Below, piece by piece: positions 14,694 to 20,315 of a stretch of DNA of 23,218 nucleotides. Source of the stretch: Pseudomonadota bacterium (GTDB lineage: Bacteria; Pseudomonadota; Alphaproteobacteria; Rhizobiales; Xanthobacteraceae); the NCBI GenBank assembly GCA_023387695.1, contig JAEWHT010000416.1:1-23218 (forward strand), given 5' to 3'. The position numbers and the translations under genes are program-made. Under the pieces are notes generated by a model that worked only from the letters and a program-made list of their open reading frames with translations, searched no databases and was not told where the DNA came from. The stretch's first letter is position 1, and each line of letters opens with the position of its first letter.

Positions 14694-15473
14694 CTACGGC
14701 GAGCCGTCACTACAGAGAAACACAGGCATCCCATTAAACTGATCGGAATTCTTGTAACGAACCGCGATGCGCTCTTCGGCATCGCCGCCAAAGGTATCGC
14801 CGTCTTTGAGCACGGGTCCGTGCTCGATGAGATAGACGACGAGGCCTAGCACCCTTTCGACCAGCGCATCGAGCGGCAGCCTGGAGGTCTCGAACTGGAT
14901 CTCGCGGTCGACAAAAGCGGCCAGCCCCATCGTTACCGCACCGATGCCTTTTTGCGAGCGGAAAGGCAGCACATCGACCCACAGCGTGAAAGGATAGTCA
15001 GGAAACGGAGCATAGGATTGCATGGACAGATGCTGCCAAAGATCCGCTGAACGCGCGACTTTGCCATCCCAGACCACAGCGCAGCATTCCGGCATGATTG
15101 CGATCAATGCGCCGATAACAGCTGTCATCAGACGAGCCGTGGGCAACGTTTCCTGGTTTTGTCCGAGCACCGAGACTATCAAATGACCGCGATGTCGTGC
15201 TGCAACGGCGTCCGCCTCCGGCCAAGCCGTAACCGCGCGCGACCATAGCCCGCGATCCTGTGGAATGGGCGCCGGCATCGACATCACAGTAATGAGCTGA
15301 TTGCCACAGCGGAGGACCGACCCGCCCGCAGAACCCTGGCGGATACCGGCCGGGCTGTCATCTATCTCCCTCGCCAGCTCAGGGTGTCGTATGCGAAGCG
15401 CTGCGGCAAGCGCGACCATGTCCGGCGTTGCGGGGCTTTCCAGCAAGACAAAAGCAAGAAACGATTTACTCAT
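14694..15473 (-). CDS. DUF4261 domain-containing protein
   Basis: The protein has 259 residues from the ATG at 15473, chosen for the GAGGCGG just upstream and because the family similarity starts here (SKSFLAFVLLESPATPDM). The longer frame to 15677 adds unlikely residues. DUF4261 landmarks: ALRIRHPELAREID near the N-terminus, LITVMSMPAPIPQ, a WPEADAVAARHRGHLIVSV segment, MTAVIGALIAIMPECCAVVWDG, and WVDVLPFRS in the second half. The biochemical role of DUF4261 is unknown. Genes of this family are often found near toxin or secretion loci. It is 84 bp upstream of the Imm11-like gene on the same strand, so the two probably share a transcript. Confidence 0.75.
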   Translation of the reverse strand: MSKSFLAFVLLESPATPDMVALAAALRIRHPELAREIDDSPAGIRQGSAGGSVLRCGNQLITVMSMPAPIPQDRGLWSRAVTAWPEADAVAARHRGHLIVSVLGQNQETLPTARLMTAVIGALIAIMPECCAVVWDGKVARSADLWQHLSMQSYAPFPDYPFTLWVDVLPFRSQKGIGAVTMGLAAFVDREIQFETSRLPLDALVERVLGLVVYLIEHGPVLKDGDTFGGDAEERIAVRYKNSDQFNGMPVFLCSDGSP

Positions 15474-15722
15474 CACCGCCTCGCATGGGATCAAGCGTGA
15501 TAACGCAGAGCAACGCTCGCCCCAAAGTTGAATTAGGAGAATGGAACATAACGCGAACATCGTCAATAGCGTCTCTGCCGCGGCGGGTCCGAATTTTCGG
15601 CACCGCGTCGAGAGGTCGAGAAGATAGGTCCACTGCAGTCGGGACCAAAAACCTGTTGGATGAGGCTCCACCGACAATCAACTAGCGAGAAATCGATGAC
15701 CAATTGCACTGTCTTCGGAATC

Positions 15723-15755
15723 AAAAAAACCGCGGCGGATTGCTCCGCGCGGGCT
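15723..15755 (-). terminator. Intrinsic terminator in repeat copy 3, end of VOC gene
   Basis: On the minus strand the GC stem AGCCCGCGCGGA / TCCGCCGCGGT around GCAA is followed by a run of seven T. It separates the VOC gene from the DUF4261-Imm11 transcript. Confidence 0.75.
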
Positions 15756-15808
15756 GAACCGAACTTTTCGATGATGCCATTCTGCCAGTGTTTTGCCCGA
15801 CGTGTCAA
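15723..15808 (-). repeat. Interspersed promoter-terminator repeat, copy 3
   Basis: Same element: minus-strand TTGACA at 15808-15803, 18-base spacer, CAGAAT at 15784-15779, then ATGGCATCATCGAAAAG and the hairpin. It begins 30 bp after the stop of the VOC gene and ends 250 bp before the DUF4261 start. Confidence 0.8.
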
Positions 15809-15837
15809 CGCCAAGTCCGGATAAACCGAATCTCTCT

Positions 15838-16233
15838 TCAACCCGTAATAGCTGACCTACCGCGCCGCCCCCTCGACCTTGTCGGCCACCCCACCCGCAC
15901 CAACGTCTCATCCGGATCAGACAGCGCAAACTCATACATCCCCCACGGCTTGTCTTCCGCCGCCTGCCCAAATTCGCGCGCGGCGGCGTCGACATCCCTG
16001 AGATAGAGATAAAGCCCGAAGGGGTTTCGGCCCGGAATCAGCCATCCCTCCACTGCGTCGGTCAGATGCAGATATCCGCCCTGCCCGTTCGACAGCATGC
16101 GATAGGTGTCGGCGTCACCTGGCGCCGGCCTTTCGCTGTCCGGACGCACAAAGCCGAGGCGATTGTAGAACCGCTCGGACGCATCGAGGTCGTTGCACGG
16201 AAGGATCGCGACCAACATTCCGGACGGGCTCAT
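15838..16233 (-). CDS. VOC superfamily (glyoxalase/bleomycin-resistance-like) protein
   Basis: The 131-aa protein is a single-chain VOC protein with two beta-alpha-beta-beta-beta modules. The first has VAILPCNDLDASERFYNRLGF, the usual opening. The second has GLYLYLRDVDAAAREFGQA, then MYEFALSDPDETLVRVGW, where the Glu near the end is a typical metal ligand. Substrates in this superfamily vary widely (glyoxalase, dioxygenase, antibiotic binding), and nothing here narrows it. The last ~12 residues are Arg/Gly-rich and outside the fold. It is bracketed by repeat copies 3 and 4, so it forms its own transcription unit. Confidence 0.88.
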   Translation of the reverse strand: MSPSGMLVAILPCNDLDASERFYNRLGFVRPDSERPAPGDADTYRMLSNGQGGYLHLTDAVEGWLIPGRNPFGLYLYLRDVDAAAREFGQAAEDKPWGMYEFALSDPDETLVRVGWPTRSRGRRGRSAITG

Positions 16234-16262
16234 GCGTGCACTCCGATCACGAACGCGGCATC

Positions 16263-16295
16263 AAAAAGCCCGCGACAGATCTCTCCGCGCGGGCT
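16263..16295 (-). terminator. Intrinsic terminator in repeat copy 4
   Basis: On the minus strand perfect 8-bp arms AGCCCGCG and CGCGGGCT flank a 13-base loop that ends just before TTTT. The VOC start codon lies only 29 bp further on, so it may also insulate or attenuate that gene. Confidence 0.75.
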
Positions 16296-16349
16296 GAACC
16301 GAATTTTTCGATGATGCCATTGTGCCAGTGTTTTGCCCGACGTGTCAAA
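16263..16349 (-). repeat. Interspersed promoter-terminator repeat, copy 4
   Basis: Same element: minus-strand TTGACA at 16348-16343, 18-base spacer, CACAAT at 16324-16319, then ATGGCATCATCGAAAAA and the best hairpin of the four. Its outer 15 bp are duplicated in tandem at 16351-16365. It lies immediately upstream of the VOC gene and downstream of the Gly/Ala-rich gene. Confidence 0.8.
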
Positions 16350-16365
16350 CCCCGACGTGTCAAAC
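16336..16365. repeat. 15-bp tandem duplication at the edge of repeat copy 4
   Basis: CCCGACGTGTCAAAC occurs twice with no spacer (16336-16350 and 16351-16365). It duplicates the minus-strand TTGACA box of the element; the other three copies have only one. Confidence 0.9.
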
Positions 16366-16386
16366 CCTGGCATCGTCGCGCGCAAC

Positions 16387-16415
16387 AAGGCTGTCGAGCG
16401 GGACCCGACAGCCTT
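16387..16415 (-). terminator. Strong hairpin, possible terminator of the Gly/Ala-rich gene
   Basis: Perfect 10-bp arms AAGGCTGTCG (16387-16396) and CGACAGCCTT (16406-16415) with a 9-base loop. It lies 20 bp after the stop of the gene at 16436-16729. The flank on the exit side is not T-rich, so termination efficiency is uncertain. Confidence 0.55.
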
Positions 16416-16435
16416 CTTGCGTTGTGTCCAGAGTC

Positions 16436-16729
16436 TCAACGATGCGTTGGATCTTTGGCCCTGCCGGGATGCGCCGTCTGCGGGCCACCCTGGCCACTGC
16501 CGGTGCCGCTGCCGGCGGCGCCTGTGGATCCCGCGCCGTTGCCGGTCGTGCCGCCCGCCGAAGCGCCGGCCGTTCCGGATGCGCCAGCTCCCGCGCCTGT
16601 GCCGCCTGCGCTTGCACCGGCGCCCGCGCCCCCCGCTCCACCTGCGCCGCCTGCCTGTGCATGGGCAAAGCCGATCGACGCGCCGGCAAGCAAGTCGCAC
16701 ACGGCCACCGAAAAAATCGTCTTTCGCAT
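16436..16729 (-). CDS. Secreted glycine/alanine-rich low-complexity protein
   Basis: The 97-aa protein has a signal peptide (MRKTIFSVAVCDLLAGASIG, then FAHA as likely cleavage site). The mature part of about 70 residues consists almost only of Gly, Ala, Ser and Thr in GAGGAGG/GTGAGAG-type runs. It ends in a short polar segment (QTAHPGRAKDPTHR). GGAG lies 7 bases before the ATG. Such proteins are common and poorly characterised in this bacterial group; a surface or cell-wall-associated role is possible. The complementary frame is a Pro/Ala-rich shadow. No enzymatic motif is present. Confidence 0.7.
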   Translation of the reverse strand: MRKTIFSVAVCDLLAGASIGFAHAQAGGAGGAGGAGAGASAGGTGAGAGASGTAGASAGGTTGNGAGSTGAAGSGTGSGQGGPQTAHPGRAKDPTHR

Positions 16730-16904
16730 GTTTCATCTCCTTTGAACGTCGTGCCGGTCAACCGATGCTCAATGCGGTCGTTCCTAAACAGCGCTCTCGT
16801 GATCGCGCTCAAACGGAACGAGGTCGCGCAAAGTCTCGATCAGTTACGGCAGCCGCTGACGACGATCCCTGTGTCCAAAAGTGAACTTTGGCTACGCGCA
16901 CTCA

Positions 16905-16925
16905 ACATGAGTAATTCGCTCATGT
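16905..16925. promoter_or_regulatory. Inverted repeat ACATGAG-N7-CTCATGT, possible operator
   Basis: Perfect 7-bp arms with a 7-base AT-rich spacer, about 180 bp upstream of the leftward gene start. The size and symmetry fit a dimeric regulator site; the regulator is unknown. Confidence 0.35.
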
Positions 16926-17015
16926 GGAGCAAACATCACCTTGAAAAACCTGAAGAATATTTTTGACCAACGTATCAAATGATGCAGACTCTGCGCGCGC
17001 ATCAGCGTAGCCTCG

Positions 17016-17056
17016 TCTCATCACCGCGAGGCCCGTGGCACATATCGGTGATGAGA
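17016..17056. promoter_or_regulatory. 11-bp perfect inverted repeat upstream of the small-gene pair
   Basis: TCTCATCACCG (17016-17026) and CGGTGATGAGA (17046-17056) with 19 bases between, ending 44 bp before the ATG at 17101. There is no T-run after it. It could be an mRNA leader hairpin or an operator. Confidence 0.5.
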
Positions 17057-17100
17057 ACGCCGGTTGCGCTCCCGCCCACCTCGAACAAGGGAGCAGCGCC

Positions 17101-17301
17101 ATGTTCAAGCGGCGGCGTTTCAAGCCAACCATGACACTTCACCAGAGACTCGCAGAGCAAGCCGCGCAATTGCGCGAGCAGGCGCGCGCGCTCGCGCCGG
17201 GACATCGTCGCGAGATGCTGTTGCGCCGTGCGCGGCAGGACGAGACGGCGATGCACATCGATGCCTGGCTGAATTCGCCCGGCCTGCGGGTGCCGACATG
17301 A
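17101..17301 (+). CDS. Conserved small basic helical protein
   Basis: The protein has 66 residues from the ATG at 17101, chosen because GGGAG lies 7 bases upstream and the protein character begins here (MFKRRRFKP). The in-frame ATG at 17035 lacks such a site. The chain is one long amphipathic helix with many Arg, Gln and Ala residues (HQRLAEQAAQLREQARAL), then RRARQDETAMHIDAWLNSPGLR. The last segment recurs in small hypothetical proteins of Bradyrhizobium. The stop overlaps the next start in an ATGA arrangement, so the two are co-translated. No known function; the basic helix could bind nucleic acid or membrane. Confidence 0.75.
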   Translation: MFKRRRFKPTMTLHQRLAEQAAQLREQARALAPGHRREMLLRRARQDETAMHIDAWLNSPGLRVPT

Positions 17302-17489
17302 GCGAACAATATCGCGCTTATCTGATCGGTGAGGATGGCGTCTTCCGCTCGGCCGAAGCGTTCGAGGCTCCGTGCGACTCAACCGCCCTCGCCTTTGCGC
17401 AGCGGTTTGCACGTCGCGGCGACGTCGAGGTCTGGCAGCTCGGCCGCAAGATCGGCCTGCTGAAGGGGCCGCAGCCGCCCGCGGCCTAA
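17298..17489 (+). CDS. Conserved small hypothetical protein
   Basis: The 63-aa protein starts at an ATG overlapping the stop of the upstream gene (ATGA, 17298-17301). It reads YRAYLIGEDGVFRSAEAF, then an Ala-rich helix (DSTALAFAQRFARRG), then DVEVWQLGRKIGLL. This beta-alpha-beta pattern is a common small-protein type in Bradyrhizobium and relatives, without known function. It converges on the DUF6894 gene: the two stop codons overlap by 4 bp (17486-17489). Translational coupling to the upstream gene is likely. Confidence 0.75.
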   Translation: MSEQYRAYLIGEDGVFRSAEAFEAPCDSTALAFAQRFARRGDVEVWQLGRKIGLLKGPQPPAA

Positions 17490-17734
17490 GACCTGAAGCT
17501 TTCCACCTCGAACGTGAACTTGACCTGCATCAGCGGGCCGACATCGTCACGCACTTCGATCGCCATGTCCTGACGACCGGAGGCGGGCGGAAAGCCGTGC
17601 ACGGCGTCGCGCGCCATGTCGGCGAGAGATTTCGCTGCCTCGGCCTGCACCGCGCGAAGACTGGAAAGCTCGAGGCCCTCTTCGTCGACCGCAAGAACAT
17701 CGCCCTCCAGAAGATCGAAATAATAGCGCGGCAT
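17486..17734 (-). CDS. DUF6894 family small protein
   Basis: The protein has 82 residues from the ATG at 17734, supported by AGAGGAGG 4 bases upstream; a longer frame to 17761 lacks this. It opens MPRYYFDLLEG, then VDEEGLELSSLRAVQAEAAK, then SLADMARDA, then MAIEVRDDVGPLMQVKFTFEV. This is the characteristic DUF6894 layout, a small alpha/beta protein abundant in Hyphomicrobiales. Function unknown. Its stop overlaps that of the converging 63-aa gene. Confidence 0.8.
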   Translation of the reverse strand: MPRYYFDLLEGDVLAVDEEGLELSSLRAVQAEAAKSLADMARDAVHGFPPASGRQDMAIEVRDDVGPLMQVKFTFEVESFRS

Positions 17735-17864
17735 GCCGCCTCCTCTGTCCTTGGGATGCAAGAGCTTGCGGCGGCATCCGTTCCTTTAAAGTCGGGACAG
17801 CAGAGCACAACGGCGAGGGCCCGGCATTTCAGGTCGATTACTGACCGTAGTCTTTCGGGGTCGC

Positions 17865-18050
17865 TCAGGCGGTCGAGCCGGATGGGCGATCGCGCATCGC
17901 GTGCTCGACCTGGTCCGCCAGCACCGTCAGGTGGCTGGCGAGCCTTTCGAACAACTCGCGCTTCGAATGGTCCGTCGCGAGATCGCGGATCAACGCGCAT
18001 TCCGCGGCATCCCTGCGCAGCTTCTCGAGCTGTGCCTGATAGTCCTTCAT
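17865..18050 (-). CDS. Small helical hypothetical protein
   Basis: The protein has 61 residues from the ATG at 18050, with GGGAGG 7 bases upstream. It is entirely helical: KDYQAQLEKLRRDAAECALI, then RDLATDHSKRELFERLASHL, then TVLADQVEHAM. Small proteins of this type recur in Bradyrhizobium genomes without a known role. It follows the 57-aa zinc-ribbon gene by 19 bp on the same strand, suggesting a two-gene operon. Confidence 0.7.
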   Translation of the reverse strand: MKDYQAQLEKLRRDAAECALIRDLATDHSKRELFERLASHLTVLADQVEHAMRDRPSGSTA

Positions 18051-18069
18051 GACGCGGCCTCCCTCCACA

Positions 18070-18243
18070 TCATTGCCAGATGTCTTCGCGGCAGGTGTCG
18101 CATCGGAAGATCAGGATCGAGCGCTCCCGCAGCACGTCGAGCATCGAGGTGATGTAGCGCGGTGGCGTCTTGCAGGTCGGACATGACGGCGCCGGCTGCG
18201 AACGGCCGGGCGCATCATGCTTCGCTTCCCTCTCGTCGATCAC
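18070..18243 (-). CDS. Small zinc-ribbon protein
   Basis: The protein has 57 residues from a GTG at 18243 with GGAG 8 bases upstream. Two CxxC knuckles are visible, SCPTCKTPPRYIT (Cys21, Cys24) and IFRCDTCREDIWQ (Cys48, Cys51), separated by a helix with SMLDVLRERSIL. That spacing fits a single zinc-ribbon fold. The N-terminal 18 residues are polar and probably unstructured. Its length of under 60 codons makes it easy to miss. The 61-aa helical gene follows. A role in nucleic-acid or protein binding is possible, but nothing specific can be inferred. Confidence 0.7.
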   Translation of the reverse strand: MIDEREAKHDAPGRSQPAPSCPTCKTPPRYITSMLDVLRERSILIFRCDTCREDIWQ

Positions 18244-18308
18244 GACTTAAGCTCCGTTTGCCGGAGTTCCTAAGTATCAAAGTGCACGCGGGTCCCAAAC
18301 GGGAATCG

Positions 18309-18326
18309 ACCTAACTTATGTTAGGT
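18309..18326. promoter_or_regulatory. Inverted repeat ACCTAAC-N4-GTTAGGT, possible operator
   Basis: Perfect 7-bp arms around TTAT in the 123-bp gap between two minus-strand genes. It lies about 66 bp upstream of the zinc-ribbon start and just after the 85-aa gene's stop. The geometry suits a dimeric repressor or activator site. Confidence 0.4.
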
Positions 18327-18366
18327 GCGCGCACGCTTTCGCTCGTGATCGCAGCGCAAACGCCAC

Positions 18367-18624
18367 TCATGCGGCGCGCTGCAACTCGGCGGTCCGCTCG
18401 CGCCGTGCCTCCAGCAAGGCGATCGAGGTGCGGAGATTGTCGCACCGCGCGCGCAGGGACTGGGCCAGCATGGAATAGGTCGGGCTGGCGGGATCGGCAT
18501 TGCCGGCAATGCGCTCCTCCTCGGCGATGTCGCTCTCCAGCATCTGGACGCGCCAGTGCAGGTCGGAGATCAGCGCGTGGAGCTGCAGGGACGGGGTCGC
18601 TTCGAAACGGGACGTGGGCTGCAT
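18367..18624 (-). CDS. Small coiled-coil hypothetical protein
   Basis: The 85-aa protein is almost fully helical: LQLHALISDLHWRVQMLESD, then EEERIAGNADPASPTYS as a loop, then LAQSLRARCDNLRTSIALLE and ARRERTAELQRAA. The heptad-like spacing of Leu/Ile suggests a helical hairpin or coiled coil. GAGGC is located 6 to 7 bases upstream of the ATG. No family is recognised. It stands alone, 127 bp from the upstream same-strand gene. Confidence 0.65.
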   Translation of the reverse strand: MQPTSRFEATPSLQLHALISDLHWRVQMLESDIAEEERIAGNADPASPTYSMLAQSLRARCDNLRTSIALLEARRERTAELQRAA

Positions 18625-18751
18625 GGGATCGCCTCAATCTGAAACGGCCAGATCGGCCGGGCCTGGATTAAGACGATCTACAGCAAGAGTGATGCCAGCT
18701 CGCTTTGGGGAACCCGTCGTTGTGAGGAACTTGCACGGGAGCCTCAGCCCC

Positions 18752-19000
18752 TCACTCCTCCGCCAGCTTGCGCACGATATAGGCATCCACCGTCTCGGCG
18801 AAGGAGCGCTGCACGCCCACGGACGTGACATGCAGATCAAGCGCGTCCTGCTGCAGAACGCGCAGGCCGCGGCTGCGTGCGCAAACCGGCGCCATCGCGA
18901 GATAGTCGTCGATGGCGTTGATCGCGAGCGGAATGCCTTTCGGATCTCCCCTCGCAATCAGCAAACGCAGAAAACTCAGGCAATCGGCCAAACCCGCCAT
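18752..19000 (-). CDS. Small hypothetical protein
   Basis: The protein has 82 residues from the ATG at 19000. An alternative TTG at 19015 overlaps the stop of the upstream 34-aa gene (TTGA) and would add five residues. Neither has a strong Shine-Dalgarno, so initiation may rely on coupling to that gene. The sequence has alternating helices: LADCLSFLRLLIARG, then IPLAINAIDDYLAMA, then SFAETVDAYIVRKLAEE. No family is recognised and no membrane segment is evident. Confidence 0.6.
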   Translation of the reverse strand: MAGLADCLSFLRLLIARGDPKGIPLAINAIDDYLAMAPVCARSRGLRVLQQDALDLHVTSVGVQRSFAETVDAYIVRKLAEE

Positions 19001-19011
19001 GGGAATGCATC

Positions 19012-19116
19012 TCAAGCTTGCCGCGACTTCGGCTTGGGCCTGCGGATGGGCTGGGTGTGGGTGCCGAACAACGCCAGCAGCAACGCGACTTCTTCCTTGG
19101 AACCGATCTGGATCAT
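19012..19116 (-). CDS. 34-aa small hypothetical protein
   Basis: ATG at 19116 with AAGGAG 6 bases upstream, one of the best ribosome sites in the window. The peptide has a short helix (SKEEVALLLALFG) and a basic, proline-rich end (PIRRPKPKSRQA). Its stop abuts the possible TTG start of the next gene, so the two are probably co-translated. It may act mainly as a leader for the 82-aa protein, or be a functional microprotein. Confidence 0.6.
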   Translation of the reverse strand: MIQIGSKEEVALLLALFGTHTQPIRRPKPKSRQA

Positions 19117-19238
19117 GTCTTTCTCCTTATCGCTTCGTTGGTCGGGCCCAACGGCGAGGGAGTTCAGGACGATCGGGTTTCAGCTGTGTTTCAAGACTGT
19201 TTCGTGGCCGGTGCAGGCCGCATTCGCGCGCAGGCAGC

Positions 19239-19505
19239 TTAGCTTTGCGGCTGCCAGCCGATGATCGCGCCGACGATGCACAGCAGTGCGCCGCCCGCCG
19301 TGCCGCTCATTTGCGTCCAGTACCGGATCGGCATGGTGTCCCGGTAAAACATCTGCCGCGACCATCGCGACCAGTCCCACCAATCGTCGCTGACGAACAG
19401 GATCTTTCGCTCGACATAGCCGAACCAGGCCTTGCGGACGCAATAGATGCTGACCCCGATGAGGGCGAAGCGATAGAGGAGATCCAGCGCCGGGTTCATG
19501 GACAT
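19239..19505 (-). CDS. Small two-helix membrane protein
   Basis: The protein has about 88 residues. It has two hydrophobic segments (LLYRFALIGVSIYCVRKAWF and GTAGGALLCIVGAIIGW) joined by a Trp-rich loop (DDWWDWSRWSRQMFYRD). The start is uncertain: ATGs at 19505 and 19499 and an upstream TTG at 19583 all lack a clear Shine-Dalgarno. No family is recognised. It diverges from the rightward 61-aa membrane protein at 19670. Confidence 0.6.
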   Translation of the reverse strand: MSMNPALDLLYRFALIGVSIYCVRKAWFGYVERKILFVSDDWWDWSRWSRQMFYRDTMPIRYWTQMSGTAGGALLCIVGAIIGWQPQS

Positions 19506-19669
19506 AACCGTTCGGGCAAAAATCGATCCAATAATCCTGCCTGCTTTGTGTCGCCCCGAGCGATGCAGGTTCAAGCGGATCAAACTTTAATCGAATGCGA
19601 CGATGCGGATTCGGCGGAATGAAATCTGTTCGCGCCACGCTGGCACAGGTCCGTTCCCGGAGAGAGACG

Positions 19670-19855
19670 ATGTACTACATCGCCGCCACATTGCTTGGAC
19701 TGTCAGGATTGTTCTATTCGGCGGGTCATCACGAGCTCGGCTCGTTCGGTGCCGATGTCTGCAGCTATGGCAGCGTGTTCTGCGACAGCCCGGGCGTCGT
19801 CTTCACCGGCGCCGCGCTCTCCGCCGCCTGGGGCATGTTCGTCAGTATCAAGTAG
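19670..19855 (+). CDS. Small membrane protein, hypothetical
   Basis: The protein has 61 residues from the ATG at 19670, supported by GGAG 7 bases upstream. It has two hydrophobic stretches (YYIAATLLGLSGLFYSA and GVVFTGAALSAAWGMFVSI). Between them is a short segment with two Cys (DVCSYGSVFCDSPG) that could be periplasmic and disulfide-linked. It ends 14 bp before the stop of the convergent DUF3606 gene. Function unknown. Confidence 0.65.
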   Translation: MYYIAATLLGLSGLFYSAGHHELGSFGADVCSYGSVFCDSPGVVFTGAALSAAWGMFVSIK

Positions 19856-19869
19856 GGACACACGGGACG

Positions 19870-20061
19870 TCAGGCGGGCGCGTCCCGGATCACACCGAGT
19901 TCCTTGCGAACCGCGGCGGCCGAATTGCCGACCTTGTCGATGGCCCGTTGCAGGTCCTCCCGGGAGACGCCGAGCGCATGGGACCAGTACTTCACCTCCC
20001 AGGCCTCGTGCATGTTGATCTTGCTGCGATCCGGCTGCTCGCGCTTTGTCAGATTGTCCAT
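19870..20061 (-). CDS. DUF3606 domain-containing protein
   Basis: The 63-aa protein fits DUF3606 over its full length: PDRSKINMHEAWEVKYWSHA, then LGVSREDLQRAIDKVG, then NSAAAVRKELG. The family consists of small helical proteins found in many soil proteobacteria and has no established function. AGGAGG lies upstream of the ATG. It diverges from the Crp/Fnr regulator across a 254-bp region that holds conspicuous repeat sequences, so the two could be co-regulated. Confidence 0.88.
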   Translation of the reverse strand: MDNLTKREQPDRSKINMHEAWEVKYWSHALGVSREDLQRAIDKVGNSAAAVRKELGVIRDAPA

Positions 20062-20128
20062 TGCGACGTCCTCCTCACCACAGCAAACACCACATGGTCT
20101 CCGCCGTTCCGAAACGAAGCAAATTGAT

Positions 20129-20251
20129 AAATGTTAAGCGTCACACGCAATCGGGCGTACCGAACTTAACATTTGTTGTGCTCCCCGATTTCGCTAACGC
20201 ATCGTCCACAATGTTGAGATGCCGGGGCGGCGTGATTTAACCTTTGTTGTC
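20129..20251. promoter_or_regulatory. Three related TTAACMTTT sites in the DUF3606-crp intergenic region
   Basis: AAATGTTAAG (20129-20138) and CTTAACATTT (20165-20174) form a perfect 10-bp inverted repeat with 26 bases between. The right arm extends as TTAACATTTGTTGTG (20166-20180) and recurs as TTAACCTTTGTTGTC (20237-20251), 13 of 15 identical. This gives two direct sites and one inverted site in the divergent promoter region. Autoregulation by the Crp/Fnr protein or another regulator is plausible. Confidence 0.55.
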
Positions 20252-20315
20252 AACAGCAAGCAGCTGTCTGTGCTTTTTGAGCCTCACGCGCTCAGGCGCG
20301 TGGGGGATAGAAGAC

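Larger units (their letters stand above)
16730..17100. other. Divergent intergenic region with two inverted repeats, no gene seen
   Basis: This 371-bp, relatively AT-rich region separates the leftward Gly/Ala-rich gene from the rightward small-gene pair, so it must carry both promoters. No ORF is convincing. It contains a 7-bp inverted repeat at 16905-16925 and an 11-bp one at 17016-17056, listed separately. Confidence 0.5.

Noticed and set aside
15541..15627. 28-codon plus-strand ORF after AGGAGA
   Set aside because: The purine stretch is only one or two bases from the ATG, the peptide has no distinctive character, and it lies in the promoter region of the opposite-strand DUF4261 gene.
16236..16745. 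169-aa plus-strand Pro/Ala-rich ORF
   Set aside because: It is the complement of the Gly/Ala-rich secreted gene, which has a signal peptide and GGAG site; the plus frame starts within a repeat.
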